From: Acidisarcina polymorpha | GTDB taxonomy: Bacteria > Acidobacteriota > Terriglobia > Terriglobales > Acidobacteriaceae | DNA: 64,000 nucleotides | Reading direction: 5' to 3' | Assembly: GCF_003330725.1 (NCBI RefSeq) | Contig: NZ_CP030840.1 | Location: forward strand, 5,756,116-5,820,115 | In this document: positions 8,547-16,358 of the stretch, one piece after another | How the letters are laid out: every line of letters starts with the position of its first letter | Numbering within the stretch: the first letter of the stretch is position 1 | Translations under genes and position numbers: made by a program | The notes under the pieces: generated by a model | What the model was told of the DNA's origin: nothing | What the model saw: the letters and a program-made list of their open reading frames with translations, nothing else | Database searches by the model: none

Positions 8547-9083
8547 TTATGGCGCAGACGATTCCTGCACTTTGACGACGAAGTAGAGAATGGTCGCTCC
8601 CTTTTCGAGCGTCATCCGGTGCGGCTCCCCCGCGGGAATGTGGACGATATCACCCGCATGAAGCGCGCGCTCTTGATAGTTTTCAAGAGCTGGGCCCTTT
8701 TCCTCTCCAGGGGAAACGGTTGTCGTTGGAGCGACCATTCTTCCGCCACTCTGAAGACTAGCCGAGCCGCGAATGATGATGAAAACATCTGCAAGTTTTT
8801 CATGCACCTCAGCCTGACCACTTCGATCGCGGTACGCGAGCATCGTGTAGTGGCCTGGATAATGGGCCAGGATTTCACTCGAAATACCGCTTGCCGCTGC
8901 CTCTGACGCTAAGGCAGATTCCTTCTGACGCAATTGTTCCGGGGTGTAGGAATCCACATTGAACGAACCTGTCGCGGGCGATGCGTCGGCTTTGGCGTTC
9001 TGCGCGATAAGGTGAGGTGTAATCAGGAGGCACAGGCAGGCCACGACTGGCGTCGTGAGATTGCGGAATCGTTCTGTCTTCAT
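8547..9083 (-). CDS. secreted cupin-domain protein
   Basis: The start at 9083 gives MKTERFRN followed by a hydrophobic core (TPVVACLCLLITPHLIAQ), a Sec signal peptide; an upstream in-frame ATG at 9098 would add five residues. The mature 150 residues contain a cupin_2 fold. The beta-barrel motifs are HEKLADVFIIIRGSASLQSGG and HAGDIVHIPAGEPHRMTLEKG, and the second holds the conserved PxGxxH. Cupins of this kind bind a divalent metal and act as sugar or small-molecule binding proteins or dioxygenase-like enzymes. Several metal-binding histidines of the first motif (His at HEKLAD) are retained, so metal binding is plausible; the substrate is unknown. Confidence 0.8.
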   Translation of the reverse strand: MKTERFRNLTTPVVACLCLLITPHLIAQNAKADASPATGSFNVDSYTPEQLRQKESALASEAAASGISSEILAHYPGHYTMLAYRDRSGQAEVHEKLADVFIIIRGSASLQSGGRMVAPTTTVSPGEEKGPALENYQERALHAGDIVHIPAGEPHRMTLEKGATILYFVVKVQESSAP

Positions 9084-9176
9084 GCCTACTAATCTCATCT
9101 GCCGAGCCGTTCGCCGTCAAACGCGGGAATACTTTTGCTGCCGCTGTATCTACCTAATGCAGGAAGCTACAGGCCA

Positions 9177-9830
9177 CTAGCGCTTGGCGGCGCGATGGTT
9201 TTCGACAGCAGCTCGATATTGTCGCGCTACCTCAGTAATTTTGTCATGGTCGCCTCTGCGGGCTGCGTGGACATCGGCCAGGTCGGCGCCTACACCCAAG
9301 GCAAATGCTCCAGCGTTCAGGAATTCATGCGCGCTCGCGACGGAGATACCACCAGTGGGGATCATCCGCACCTGCGGCAACGGAGCCTTGAGCGACTGAA
9401 TGTATCTCGCGCCTCCCATAGCGCTGCAAGGGAAGATCTTGACCGCTGAAGCGCCGGATTGCCAGGCGCGGACCACTTCGGTTGGCGTCAATGCACCGGG
9501 AAAGCAGGGAACTCCGTAGCGATGGCAGAGCTCCACCGTGGCCGCGTCGAAAGCGGGGCTCACCACAAACCGGGCGCCGGCAGAGATGCAGGCCCGGGCG
9601 GTCTCGGCATCGAGGACGGTGCCCGCTCCGATCAAGCCGCTGGAGTCTGCACGTTCCAGCTCTTTTAATACGTCAAGCGCATTCGGCACCGTCATGGTGA
9701 TCTCGAACACCGTGATGCCGCCGGCCTCGATGGCGTGCACCAGCGCCAACGCCTCCTCGAAGCTGCTGCCGCGAATTACGGGAATCACGCCACATTGTTC
9801 TATCTGGATGAGTATGTCTTCCCTGGTCAT
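9177..9830 (-). CDS. eda: 2-dehydro-3-deoxy-phosphogluconate aldolase (KDPG/KHG aldolase)
   Basis: The aldolase splits 2-keto-3-deoxy-6-phosphogluconate into pyruvate and glyceraldehyde 3-phosphate. The 217-residue TIM-barrel protein begins with a family-type segment (GVIPVIRGSSFEEALALVHAI). It has the catalytic glutamate region (GITVFEITMTVPNA), GAGTVLDAETA, and the Schiff-base lysine in the strand SAVKIFPCSAMGG. It lies 10 bases downstream of kdgK on the same strand, so the two form a transcription unit that converts KDG to central metabolites, as expected from pectin, alginate or glucuronate breakdown. Confidence 0.93.
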   Translation of the reverse strand: MTREDILIQIEQCGVIPVIRGSSFEEALALVHAIEAGGITVFEITMTVPNALDVLKELERADSSGLIGAGTVLDAETARACISAGARFVVSPAFDAATVELCHRYGVPCFPGALTPTEVVRAWQSGASAVKIFPCSAMGGARYIQSLKAPLPQVRMIPTGGISVASAHEFLNAGAFALGVGADLADVHAARRGDHDKITEVARQYRAAVENHRAAKR

Positions 9831-9840
9831 GAATGTCCTT

Positions 9841-10959
9841 TCAGCGAATCATCGTGGCAGCGCCGCACTCCATGAGCCGTTCGACGTCCGCGAGCGTCGC
9901 CATAGAGTTATCCCCCGGCGTGGTCATGCAGAGCGCGCCATGAGCGACGCCACAGTCGAGCGCCCATGCGAGCGGCTTTCGATTCATGATCCCGTAGATG
10001 AGGCCGGCGACGAATCCATCTCCGCCGCCAATCCGGTCGAGAATGGCAACATCGTTGTAGTGTCTCGAGCCCGCATAGTCCCCGTCATAATAGGCGAAGG
10101 CGCTCCAGTCATGGAGCGAGGCGTGATGGACGTGGCGGAAGGTGGCTGCCAGCAATTTCAGTTGAGGAAACTCCGACCGCGCCTTATCGAGGACCGCGAC
10201 GAATCGTTCGGCGTCGGGTGCGGGATAGCTCCTGTATTCACTCGGCTCGTCGCTCAGGAAGGCGAAATGCCCTTCGTTGCCAATCACTACATCCATCAAT
10301 GGGGCAAGTTTTCTTATCAGCGCTCTGGCGCCCTCGACACCACCCTTATCGCGCCAGAGAGATGCCCGGTAATTCAGATCGAAGGACACCATCACCCCGT
10401 GACGGTGAGCTGCCCGCATGGCTTCTTCAGTTACCAGGGCAGCTTCTGGAGAGAGCGCCGCATAGACTCCGCCGGTATGGAACCACCGCACTCCCTCGTC
10501 GCCGAAGAGCCGGTCCCAGTCGATGTCCCCAGGCTTCAACTGGGCGACCGCCGTGTGCCCGCGATCGTAGCATGCGCTACCTGGCCGCAAGCCGAAACCT
10601 CGTTCCGCGAAATACAACCCGTTCCGGACTGACTGGCCGATACTATCGAAAGAACGCCAGAGAATCTGCGAGGTGTCGACGCCGCCCTGGTTTATCAGGT
10701 CTTCAACAAGGCGCCCAACCTGGTTATCGACGAGCGCGGTACAGATCGTCGTGCGTTGGCCGAAGACCCGCTGCAAACCACGGATGACGTTATATTCGCC
10801 GCCTCCCTCCCACACCGAAAAGCTTCGAGTCGTGGCGGTTCGTCCGTCGCCTGGGTCAAGACGCAGCATGACCTCTCCGAGCGCAGCTACATCCCACTTA
10901 CACTCTCCGGCGGGCCGGCATTCCAACTGGCGGCTGACCTTGTTCTTCTCTTCCATCAA
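9841..10959 (-). CDS. kdgK: PfkB-family sugar kinase, probably 2-keto-3-deoxygluconate kinase
   Basis: The 372-residue ribokinase-fold protein opens with ALGEVMLRLDPGDGR and GGGEYNVIRGLQRVFG, the PfkB N-terminal signature. It ends with the anion-hole motif DRIGGGDGFVAGLIYG, where the canonical GAGD reads GGGD and the catalytic base is the Asp. Pairing with eda 10 bases downstream makes KDG phosphorylation the best assignment; the enzyme would supply KDPG for the aldolase. Two adjacent ATGs (10957-10959 and the next codon) are possible starts. A 6-bp inverted repeat lies 48 bases upstream (11007-11022) and could be an operator. Confidence 0.88.
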   Translation of the reverse strand: MMEEKNKVSRQLECRPAGECKWDVAALGEVMLRLDPGDGRTATTRSFSVWEGGGEYNVIRGLQRVFGQRTTICTALVDNQVGRLVEDLINQGGVDTSQILWRSFDSIGQSVRNGLYFAERGFGLRPGSACYDRGHTAVAQLKPGDIDWDRLFGDEGVRWFHTGGVYAALSPEAALVTEEAMRAAHRHGVMVSFDLNYRASLWRDKGGVEGARALIRKLAPLMDVVIGNEGHFAFLSDEPSEYRSYPAPDAERFVAVLDKARSEFPQLKLLAATFRHVHHASLHDWSAFAYYDGDYAGSRHYNDVAILDRIGGGDGFVAGLIYGIMNRKPLAWALDCGVAHGALCMTTPGDNSMATLADVERLMECGAATMIR

Positions 10960-11006
10960 TGTCTCTTACCTGAGCGAACGATCCCTGAAGACATTCGAGC
11001 CTTGCC

Positions 11007-11022
11007 TGACACGGCTGTGTCA
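11007..11022. promoter_or_regulatory. inverted repeat upstream of kdgK, possible operator
   Basis: TGACAC-GGCT-GTGTCA is a perfect 6-bp inverted repeat with a four-base centre, lying in the 78-base gap between the DsbD-alpha-like gene and kdgK. The size and symmetry fit a dimeric regulator of the GntR, IclR or LacI type, families that commonly control hexuronate genes. No regulator gene is adjacent, so this is only a candidate. Confidence 0.35.
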
Positions 11023-11037
11023 CAAATCAACTGTGGC

Positions 11038-11562
11038 CTACTTGGCGATGACGTCGATCGCCACTGGGATCGTCTTTGGTGGATAGCAGGACCTGGAATC
11101 GCAGGCCTGGTAGCGCAAGGAGGCCTGAAGAAGATATTGTCCGGCTGGAGCTGCGAGATGTGCGTGCAGGACGAACTCTCCGCTATAGACGCTGAGCTTT
11201 TCGCTGGGTGCGAAGGCGAAGGCGTAGTCGGTGCCTGAGGGAAATTCGACGCCCGTAACCTTGAGGGCGTTCATCTCGACGACGGCGAGATTCGTAGGGA
11301 TCAGGCTCTTTTCACGGGGAGTGTGAGAGTTGATATGAAGGCCGTCGGCGACGCGGAAGTGAAGATCGACCGGCGCTGGTTTACCGGCAGGAATCGAGAC
11401 CTGTTCGGGAAAGAGAAAGGTCACCGATGACGGTGTGCCCCTAGAGGACTGGATCGCCTGATTTGCAGGTAAATCCTGGGCGCCGGCCGCTGCGCACCCA
11501 AGCAACAAGAGAACGGAAACCATGGTAGCGAGGTTCCGCCCCACTTTCGGCTGATGGCGCAC
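11038..11562 (-). CDS. secreted DsbD alpha-domain-like protein
   Basis: This is a 174-residue exported protein with a signal peptide (ATMVSVLLLLGCAAAGAQ). The remainder resembles the N-terminal periplasmic domain of the thiol:disulfide transporter DsbD. Visible features are VDLHFRVADGLHINSHTP in the middle and YQACDSRSCYPPKTIPV near the C-terminus, where the Cx4C pair corresponds to the redox-active cysteines of that domain. The membrane and thioredoxin domains of DsbD are absent, so it is a stand-alone domain. It begins 3 bases after the TlpA-like gene ends, which points to a joint role in extracytoplasmic thiol chemistry. Confidence 0.85.
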   Translation of the reverse strand: MRHQPKVGRNLATMVSVLLLLGCAAAGAQDLPANQAIQSSRGTPSSVTFLFPEQVSIPAGKPAPVDLHFRVADGLHINSHTPREKSLIPTNLAVVEMNALKVTGVEFPSGTDYAFAFAPSEKLSVYSGEFVLHAHLAAPAGQYLLQASLRYQACDSRSCYPPKTIPVAIDVIAK

Positions 11563-11565
11563 GGC

Positions 11566-12231
11566 CTACTGGCCTCCGCCGGCGAGTGCCTTCTTGATGT
11601 TGGCTTCGATCTCGTCGCGGTCGGCGAGTCCTATGATCTGAGCAGTGACCACGCCGTTACGGTCGACATAGAAGGAATTAGGCAGGCCGTCCAGTCCTCC
11701 GTAAGGTTTGGAGATCGAGTCGCCTCCGAGCAGCACCGGATAGTCGACTCCGAGAGCAGTTGCTGACTTGACGACTCCCTCCTTGTAGGAGGCGAACGCT
11801 TTGGGATCGTCGTCGTAATTGTCGGATTCGATACCCAAAACCTCGAATCCCTGAGCTTTGTATTGGTCGCGTAACTTGACGATCCAGGGCATTTCAAGCT
11901 TGCAGGGACCGCACCAGGTGGCCCAGAAATTCAACAGGACGGCCTTGCCCTTGTAGTCGGCGAGCGAGACTTTCTTGCCGTTGATGTCCTGAAGGGTGAA
12001 GCCGGGCGCCGGTTTGCCCTTCATGGGCTGAGGCTGGGCAATCTGTCCGTCGTTCGCCGCCTCTGATCCAGCATTGGCTGGCGGCGATTGGCCATCGGGC
12101 ACAAGCACCATCTCCGGCGCATGTTGCGCCCCAGCCTGCATCTTGCGGCGCTGATATTCCTTGAAGCCAGAAAAAGCCATCAGCCCTAGGGCCGCGACCA
12201 GAATGAGTGCGACGATTGCTTTTCTTGCCAT
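11566..12231 (-). CDS. TlpA/ResA-like thiol-disulfide oxidoreductase
   Basis: The 221-residue protein has an N-terminal membrane anchor or signal (AIVALILVAALGLMAFSG), a linker rich in Ala/Pro/Gln, and an AhpC/TSA-Redoxin domain. That domain starts at PAPGFTLQDINGKKVSL. The active site is NFWATWCGPCKLEMPW, a classical CxxC in thioredoxin context, and cis-proline region GLPNSFYVDRNG follows. Such proteins reduce apocytochrome c or other periplasmic disulfides. It is the first gene of a two-gene unit with the DsbD-alpha-like protein and is divergent from kdsD, with 70 bases between. Confidence 0.9.
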   Translation of the reverse strand: MARKAIVALILVAALGLMAFSGFKEYQRRKMQAGAQHAPEMVLVPDGQSPPANAGSEAANDGQIAQPQPMKGKPAPGFTLQDINGKKVSLADYKGKAVLLNFWATWCGPCKLEMPWIVKLRDQYKAQGFEVLGIESDNYDDDPKAFASYKEGVVKSATALGVDYPVLLGGDSISKPYGGLDGLPNSFYVDRNGVVTAQIIGLADRDEIEANIKKALAGGGQ

Positions 12232-12301
12232 GCCACTCTGATTCTATAGGTTCGCCTAAGGTTACGGGGCGGGTCTGGTAGCATCAGGTGTTTGTTTCGT
12301 T

Positions 12302-13279
12302 ATGTCTGAATTAAGCGCAGCCCAACTCGTTCGCATCGAAGCCGCGGCCCTCGAAGCGCTCGCGCTGCGGCTGGATGGCGTCATGAAGCCGGCCTTTGAG
12401 CGGGCGGTCGAACTTGTTTTGCAATGCGGCCAAACGCGCGGCCGGGTGGTGGTTACCGGCATGGGCAAGAGCGGCATCATCGCCCAGAAGATCGCCGCAA
12501 CACTGAGCTCAACGGGAACTCCAGCGCTTTTTCTTCACCCCGCTGAGGCCGTTCATGGGGATATTGGCGCACTGGCTGCCGGAGACGTCGTGCTCGCGCT
12601 CTCGGCAAGCGGCGAGACGGAAGAGATTCTGCGTCTGCTGGTGATGCTGAAGCGGATTGGCGACGCGTTGATCAGCTTCTGCTGCAATCCGCAAGCGACG
12701 CTGGCGCTGGCCAGCGATGTGGCCCTCGACTGCTGCGTGGCCCAGGAGGCTTGCGCGCTGGGGCTCGCCCCGACGGCCTCGACAACGGCGATGCTGGCTT
12801 TAGGGGATGCGTTAGCTATCGCTGTCTCGCAGCGGAAGGGCTTTCGCGCAGAAGATTTCGCCGACCTCCATCCAGGCGGGAAGCTGGGCCGGAAGCTGGC
12901 GCGGGTTCGCGAACTGATGCATTCGGGCGAGGCGATCCCCCAGGTCGACCCGCAGACGCGGATGAGTGAAGTGATTTACGAAATGTCCAAGAAGCGGCTG
13001 GGCGTGACGACGGTCATTGAAGCGGGCAGGCTCGTCGGTCTTATCAGTGACGGCGATCTGCGGAGGCTGCTGCAGCGCGACGGTGCGAGCGTGCTGGACA
13101 AGACAGCGGCAGACGCGATGAATCAGTCCCCGCGAACCATTTCAGGAGAGGAACTCGCGGTGCGGGCTTTGGGAGTCATGGAGGAGGCCAAGATTACTTC
13201 GCTGGTGGTCATCGATGAGCAGCGGCTCGTGCTCGGCGTTGTGCACCTTCATGATCTGTGGCAGGCGGGTGCCTTCTGA
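12302..13279 (+). CDS. kdsD: D-arabinose 5-phosphate isomerase (KpsF/GutQ family)
   Basis: The enzyme converts ribulose 5-phosphate to arabinose 5-phosphate, the precursor of KDO in lipopolysaccharide. The 325-residue protein has an N-terminal SIS domain (VVTGMGKSGIIAQKIA near residue 50, LSASGETEEILRLL near 100, HPGGKLGR near 195). Two CBS domains fill the C-terminal 120 residues (GVTTVIEAGRLVGLISDGDLRR; ITSLVVIDEQRLVLGVVHLHDL). Length and order match KdsD. With lpxD in this window it indicates an LPS-bearing outer membrane. Confidence 0.93.
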   Translation: MSELSAAQLVRIEAAALEALALRLDGVMKPAFERAVELVLQCGQTRGRVVVTGMGKSGIIAQKIAATLSSTGTPALFLHPAEAVHGDIGALAAGDVVLALSASGETEEILRLLVMLKRIGDALISFCCNPQATLALASDVALDCCVAQEACALGLAPTASTTAMLALGDALAIAVSQRKGFRAEDFADLHPGGKLGRKLARVRELMHSGEAIPQVDPQTRMSEVIYEMSKKRLGVTTVIEAGRLVGLISDGDLRRLLQRDGASVLDKTAADAMNQSPRTISGEELAVRALGVMEEAKITSLVVIDEQRLVLGVVHLHDLWQAGAF

Positions 13280-13363
13280 TTTCCCTCAAGCTAAGGCCCA
13301 AAACTTTATCTGTAATCTCAGCCGGATTTGGTAGTCAGACAGGTACAGTCTTCCGGAGAAATT

Positions 13364-13921
13364 ATGAAAAAGCTGGCCTGCTCGATCGTCATCGCACTCT
13401 GTTTCTTCGCCTTTTCTGCGCCATCGTTTGCTTCAGAGCCGCCATCCGTTGGGCAAAAAGCGCCTGATTTTGAACTGAGCAATGTGCTGGGGAAGAAGGT
13501 CAGTCTCAGTTCGGTCCTGCAGAGCAGCCCGGTTGTACTGGTTGTGCTGCGCGGCTATCCAGGCTACCAATGCCCATTCTGCGTGAAGCAGGTGCATGAT
13601 TTCGTCCAGCACCAGGCAGCCTTCGAGCAAGCGGGGTACCGGGTGGTCTTTGTCTATCCTGGACCGCCTGCTCAACTCGGCGATCACGCGCAAGAGTTCC
13701 TCAAAGATGCGCAATTCCCAAGCTCTTTTGAGATGTTGCTGGATCCCGGGTATTCCTTCACGAATGCCTATGGCCTGCGTTGGGATGCTGCCAACGAAAC
13801 CGCCTATCCTTCAACTTTCCTGATCAGCAAGGACGGGAATATCTTCTTCTCGATGAGCAGCAAGATGCACGGAGGAAGAAGCTCGGCTGCGGAGATCCTT
13901 GCGGCCCTTCCGAAGAAGTAA
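13364..13921 (+). CDS. secreted peroxiredoxin/thioredoxin-like protein
   Basis: The ATG at 13364 follows a CCGGAGAAATT ribosome site; upstream in-frame sequence to 13328 is not coding-like. The 185-residue protein has a Sec signal peptide (KLACSIVIALCFFAFSAPSFA) and an AhpC/TSA domain starting at GQKAPDFELSNVLGKKVSL. The active site reads GYPGYQCPFCVKQ, a CxxC rather than the single peroxidatic cysteine context of typical 2-Cys enzymes. It could act as a disulfide oxidoreductase or as a PrxQ/BCP-like peroxidase. The cis-Pro region (AYPSTFLISKDG) is intact. Confidence 0.82.
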   Translation: MKKLACSIVIALCFFAFSAPSFASEPPSVGQKAPDFELSNVLGKKVSLSSVLQSSPVVLVVLRGYPGYQCPFCVKQVHDFVQHQAAFEQAGYRVVFVYPGPPAQLGDHAQEFLKDAQFPSSFEMLLDPGYSFTNAYGLRWDAANETAYPSTFLISKDGNIFFSMSSKMHGGRSSAAEILAALPKK

Positions 13922-13939
13922 CCGGTTTGGGCCGGGTCG

Positions 13940-14275
13940 CTACTCCGCGTCGCCCGCGGTCGGAACCAGCTTCAGCAGTTTGTCAGTATTGGTCAACTCG
14001 AAGAGCGTTTTGACACGGTCGTTGACACCGGCCAGCACCAGCTTGCGATGGTTTTTGGTGCAGGAGATGTGAAAATTGATGATGGCTCCCATACCCGCTG
14101 AATCCATATAAGGCACTTTGCTCAAATCCAGGATGGTTAGAGGAGCGCTATCCTTGCGCAATTCAGCCTGGAAGGCAAAGAGGTTGCTGAGGGTCAGTGG
14201 CCCTTCAAACTCGAGAACGAGGGTATCAGCGCTCTTGCCTGGATGGGAGTTGATCGAAAGTGGGTCTTGTTGCAT
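13940..14275 (-). CDS. STAS-domain protein, anti-sigma factor antagonist type
   Basis: The 111-residue protein consists of one STAS domain. The phosphorylatable serine motif is PYMDSAGMGAIINF near residue 60, preceded by LTILDLSKV, as in SpoIIAA/RsbV-type antagonists. Such proteins bind an anti-sigma kinase or other switch partner when unphosphorylated. No partner kinase or phosphatase lies next to it. It converges with the thioredoxin-like gene (18 bases between stops). Confidence 0.88.
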   Translation of the reverse strand: MQQDPLSINSHPGKSADTLVLEFEGPLTLSNLFAFQAELRKDSAPLTILDLSKVPYMDSAGMGAIINFHISCTKNHRKLVLAGVNDRVKTLFELTNTDKLLKLVPTAGDAE

Positions 14276-14459
14276 ATGGTCTTCCAGAGTAAAGACACCA
14301 ACAGCTTACACGATGAACGAGTCATGAATACAAATAGGAGAGGGATTCGTTCGGTAATGCGGGGGAGGGGCCTTCGCAACGGCTAAAATAAAGTACTGAC
14401 CTCTTCAAAATAGCGGCGTGGAAACCGAAACGCGCGCAGGAAAGCAAGTAACGCAAAAC

Positions 14460-16214
14460 ATGCATCGTTGGTCGAAACTGTTTGTCCCCACTCTACGCGA
14501 AGCTCCGGCGGACGCCGAAGTAGCCAGCCACAAGTTCCTGCTGCGTGCCGGGTATATTCGGCAGTTGGGCGCTGGGATCTATTCCTATTTGTTTCTGGGC
14601 AACCGATCGGTCAATAAAATCGTCGGCATTGTTCGCGAGGAGATGGACAAGATTGGCCAGGAGTTCTTCCTGCCGGCGATCCATCCCAGAGAGATCTGGG
14701 AGGCGAGCGGCCGCTGGACGACTATGGGCGACAATATGTTCCGGCTGAAGGACCGGAAAGGCGCCGACCTCGCGCTGGGCATGACCCACGAAGAAGTGAT
14801 GACCGACATCGCCCGCAAGGAGCTGCGCAGCTACAAGCAGCTGCCTCAGATCTGGTACCAGATTCAAACCAAGTTCCGCGATGAACCGCGCCCGAAAGCA
14901 GGGCTGCTGCGGGTACGGCAGTTCCTGATGAAGGACAGTTACAGCTTCGACATCGATGCGGCGGGTCTGGATAAGAGCTTTGATCTGCATGATGCCGTGT
15001 ACCGGAGGATTTTCAGCCGATGCGGCTTGCAGTTTGTCGCCGTAGAGGCTGACTCGGGAGCGATGGGCGGCTCGCAGTCGCAGGAGTTCATGGTCTATAC
15101 AGACGCCGGCGAAGACCTGATCGTCAGCTGCCCAACGGGCGATTATGCGGCAAATCTGGAGAAGGCGACCTCGCAGTTGCCGGTCGAGGAGGACCTGCCG
15201 CCGAGCGGCGATGGTCTGCCTGAACTGGTGCATACGCCGGGAAAAGGCGCGATTGCGGATGTTGCGGAGTATCTTCAGATTTCTCCGAAACAGGACATTA
15301 AGTGTGTCGCGTATATGGCGCTGCGGGCAGGTAAATGGCTCCCAGTCACGGTGTTTCTGCGCGGAGATCACAGCGTCAATGAGGCAAAATTAAGCGCCTT
15401 AGTTGGTGCAGTCGATTTACGTTCAATGGTTGCGGAGGAACTTGAACAATGGTTTCATGCGCCGGCCGGCTTTCTCGGCCCGGTTGGAATCGCGGCAGCC
15501 AAGGATCTGGAGTCTGCGGAAATGTTGGTGATTCTGGATACCGCCCTTGTTGGGCGTAAAAACATGATTTGCGGCGCCAACAAACTGGACTACCACCTGC
15601 GCAACGTCACACCGGGGCGGGATTTTCAATGGACACTTGTGGCTGATGTTCGCAATGTGGCTGAGGGGGAAGGCTGTCCGGTTTGCGGAACTCCGCTCAA
15701 AGTCGCCAAGGCGGTTGAGATCGGACACATCTTCAAACTAGGGAAGAAGTACACCACCGCGATGGGCGCGAGTGTGCTCGACGAGGCCGGCAAGGAAGTA
15801 ACGCCCATTATGGGCAGTTATGGCATCGGGATCGAGCGCATTTTAACCGCAACGATCGAGCAGAACAACGACAAGAACGGCTTTTGGCTGCCAGCGGCCA
15901 TTGCTCCGTTCGAAGTGGTGGTCACGATCACGAACACCACCGACCCGAAACTCGTCTCTACTGGAGAGGCAGTGGCGGCGCAATTAGAGGCGGCGGGGTT
16001 CGATGTGATTCTGGATGACCGCGACGAACGCGCGGGGGTCAAATTCAAAGATGCTGATTTGATTGGCATCCCGTATCGTGTGAACGTTGGCAAAAGAGCA
16101 GCCGAGGGCAAAGTGGAATTGGTGATCCGGTCGACATCGACAAGCCAGGATGTTGAGATGGACCAAATCGCAAGCCTGATGACGGGTTTGATTCCGGAGA
16201 GTTCGCGGCCCTAG
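14460..16214 (+). CDS. proS: proline--tRNA ligase
   Basis: This class II synthetase charges tRNA(Pro). The 584-residue form from the ATG at 14460 starts [20 protein letters not shown], exactly the bacterial ProS N-terminus; a GTG at 14418 would add 14 residues. Motif 2 ([21 protein letters not shown]) and motif 3 ([19 protein letters not shown]) are present. A YbaK-like editing insertion lies between them (for example [23 protein letters not shown]), giving the long bacterial form. The C-terminal anticodon-binding domain follows ([30 protein letters not shown]). Confidence 0.96.
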   Translation: MHRWSKLFVPTLREAPADAEVASHKFLLRAGYIRQLGAGIYSYLFLGNRSVNKIVGIVREEMDKIGQEFFLPAIHPREIWEASGRWTTMGDNMFRLKDRKGADLALGMTHEEVMTDIARKELRSYKQLPQIWYQIQTKFRDEPRPKAGLLRVRQFLMKDSYSFDIDAAGLDKSFDLHDAVYRRIFSRCGLQFVAVEADSGAMGGSQSQEFMVYTDAGEDLIVSCPTGDYAANLEKATSQLPVEEDLPPSGDGLPELVHTPGKGAIADVAEYLQISPKQDIKCVAYMALRAGKWLPVTVFLRGDHSVNEAKLSALVGAVDLRSMVAEELEQWFHAPAGFLGPVGIAAAKDLESAEMLVILDTALVGRKNMICGANKLDYHLRNVTPGRDFQWTLVADVRNVAEGEGCPVCGTPLKVAKAVEIGHIFKLGKKYTTAMGASVLDEAGKEVTPIMGSYGIGIERILTATIEQNNDKNGFWLPAAIAPFEVVVTITNTTDPKLVSTGEAVAAQLEAAGFDVILDDRDERAGVKFKDADLIGIPYRVNVGKRAAEGKVELVIRSTSTSQDVEMDQIASLMTGLIPESSRP

Positions 16215-16358
16215 TGTTTTTGCATCTAGTGATTTGGCGGATATCTTTTGGGTCAACAAGGTCACCAATGAGGAAACCGGGGCCTTTGACCGTAAGAGAG
16301 ATCCGGTAGCTTTGTGGAGATGACGCCAAAGGAAACAACTTGAGGTTGGAATAATTTC

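Noticed and set aside
9538..10632. Antisense frame of 364 codons over eda and kdgK
   Set aside because: It spans two well-conserved enzymes on the opposite strand and has no domain or ribosome site.
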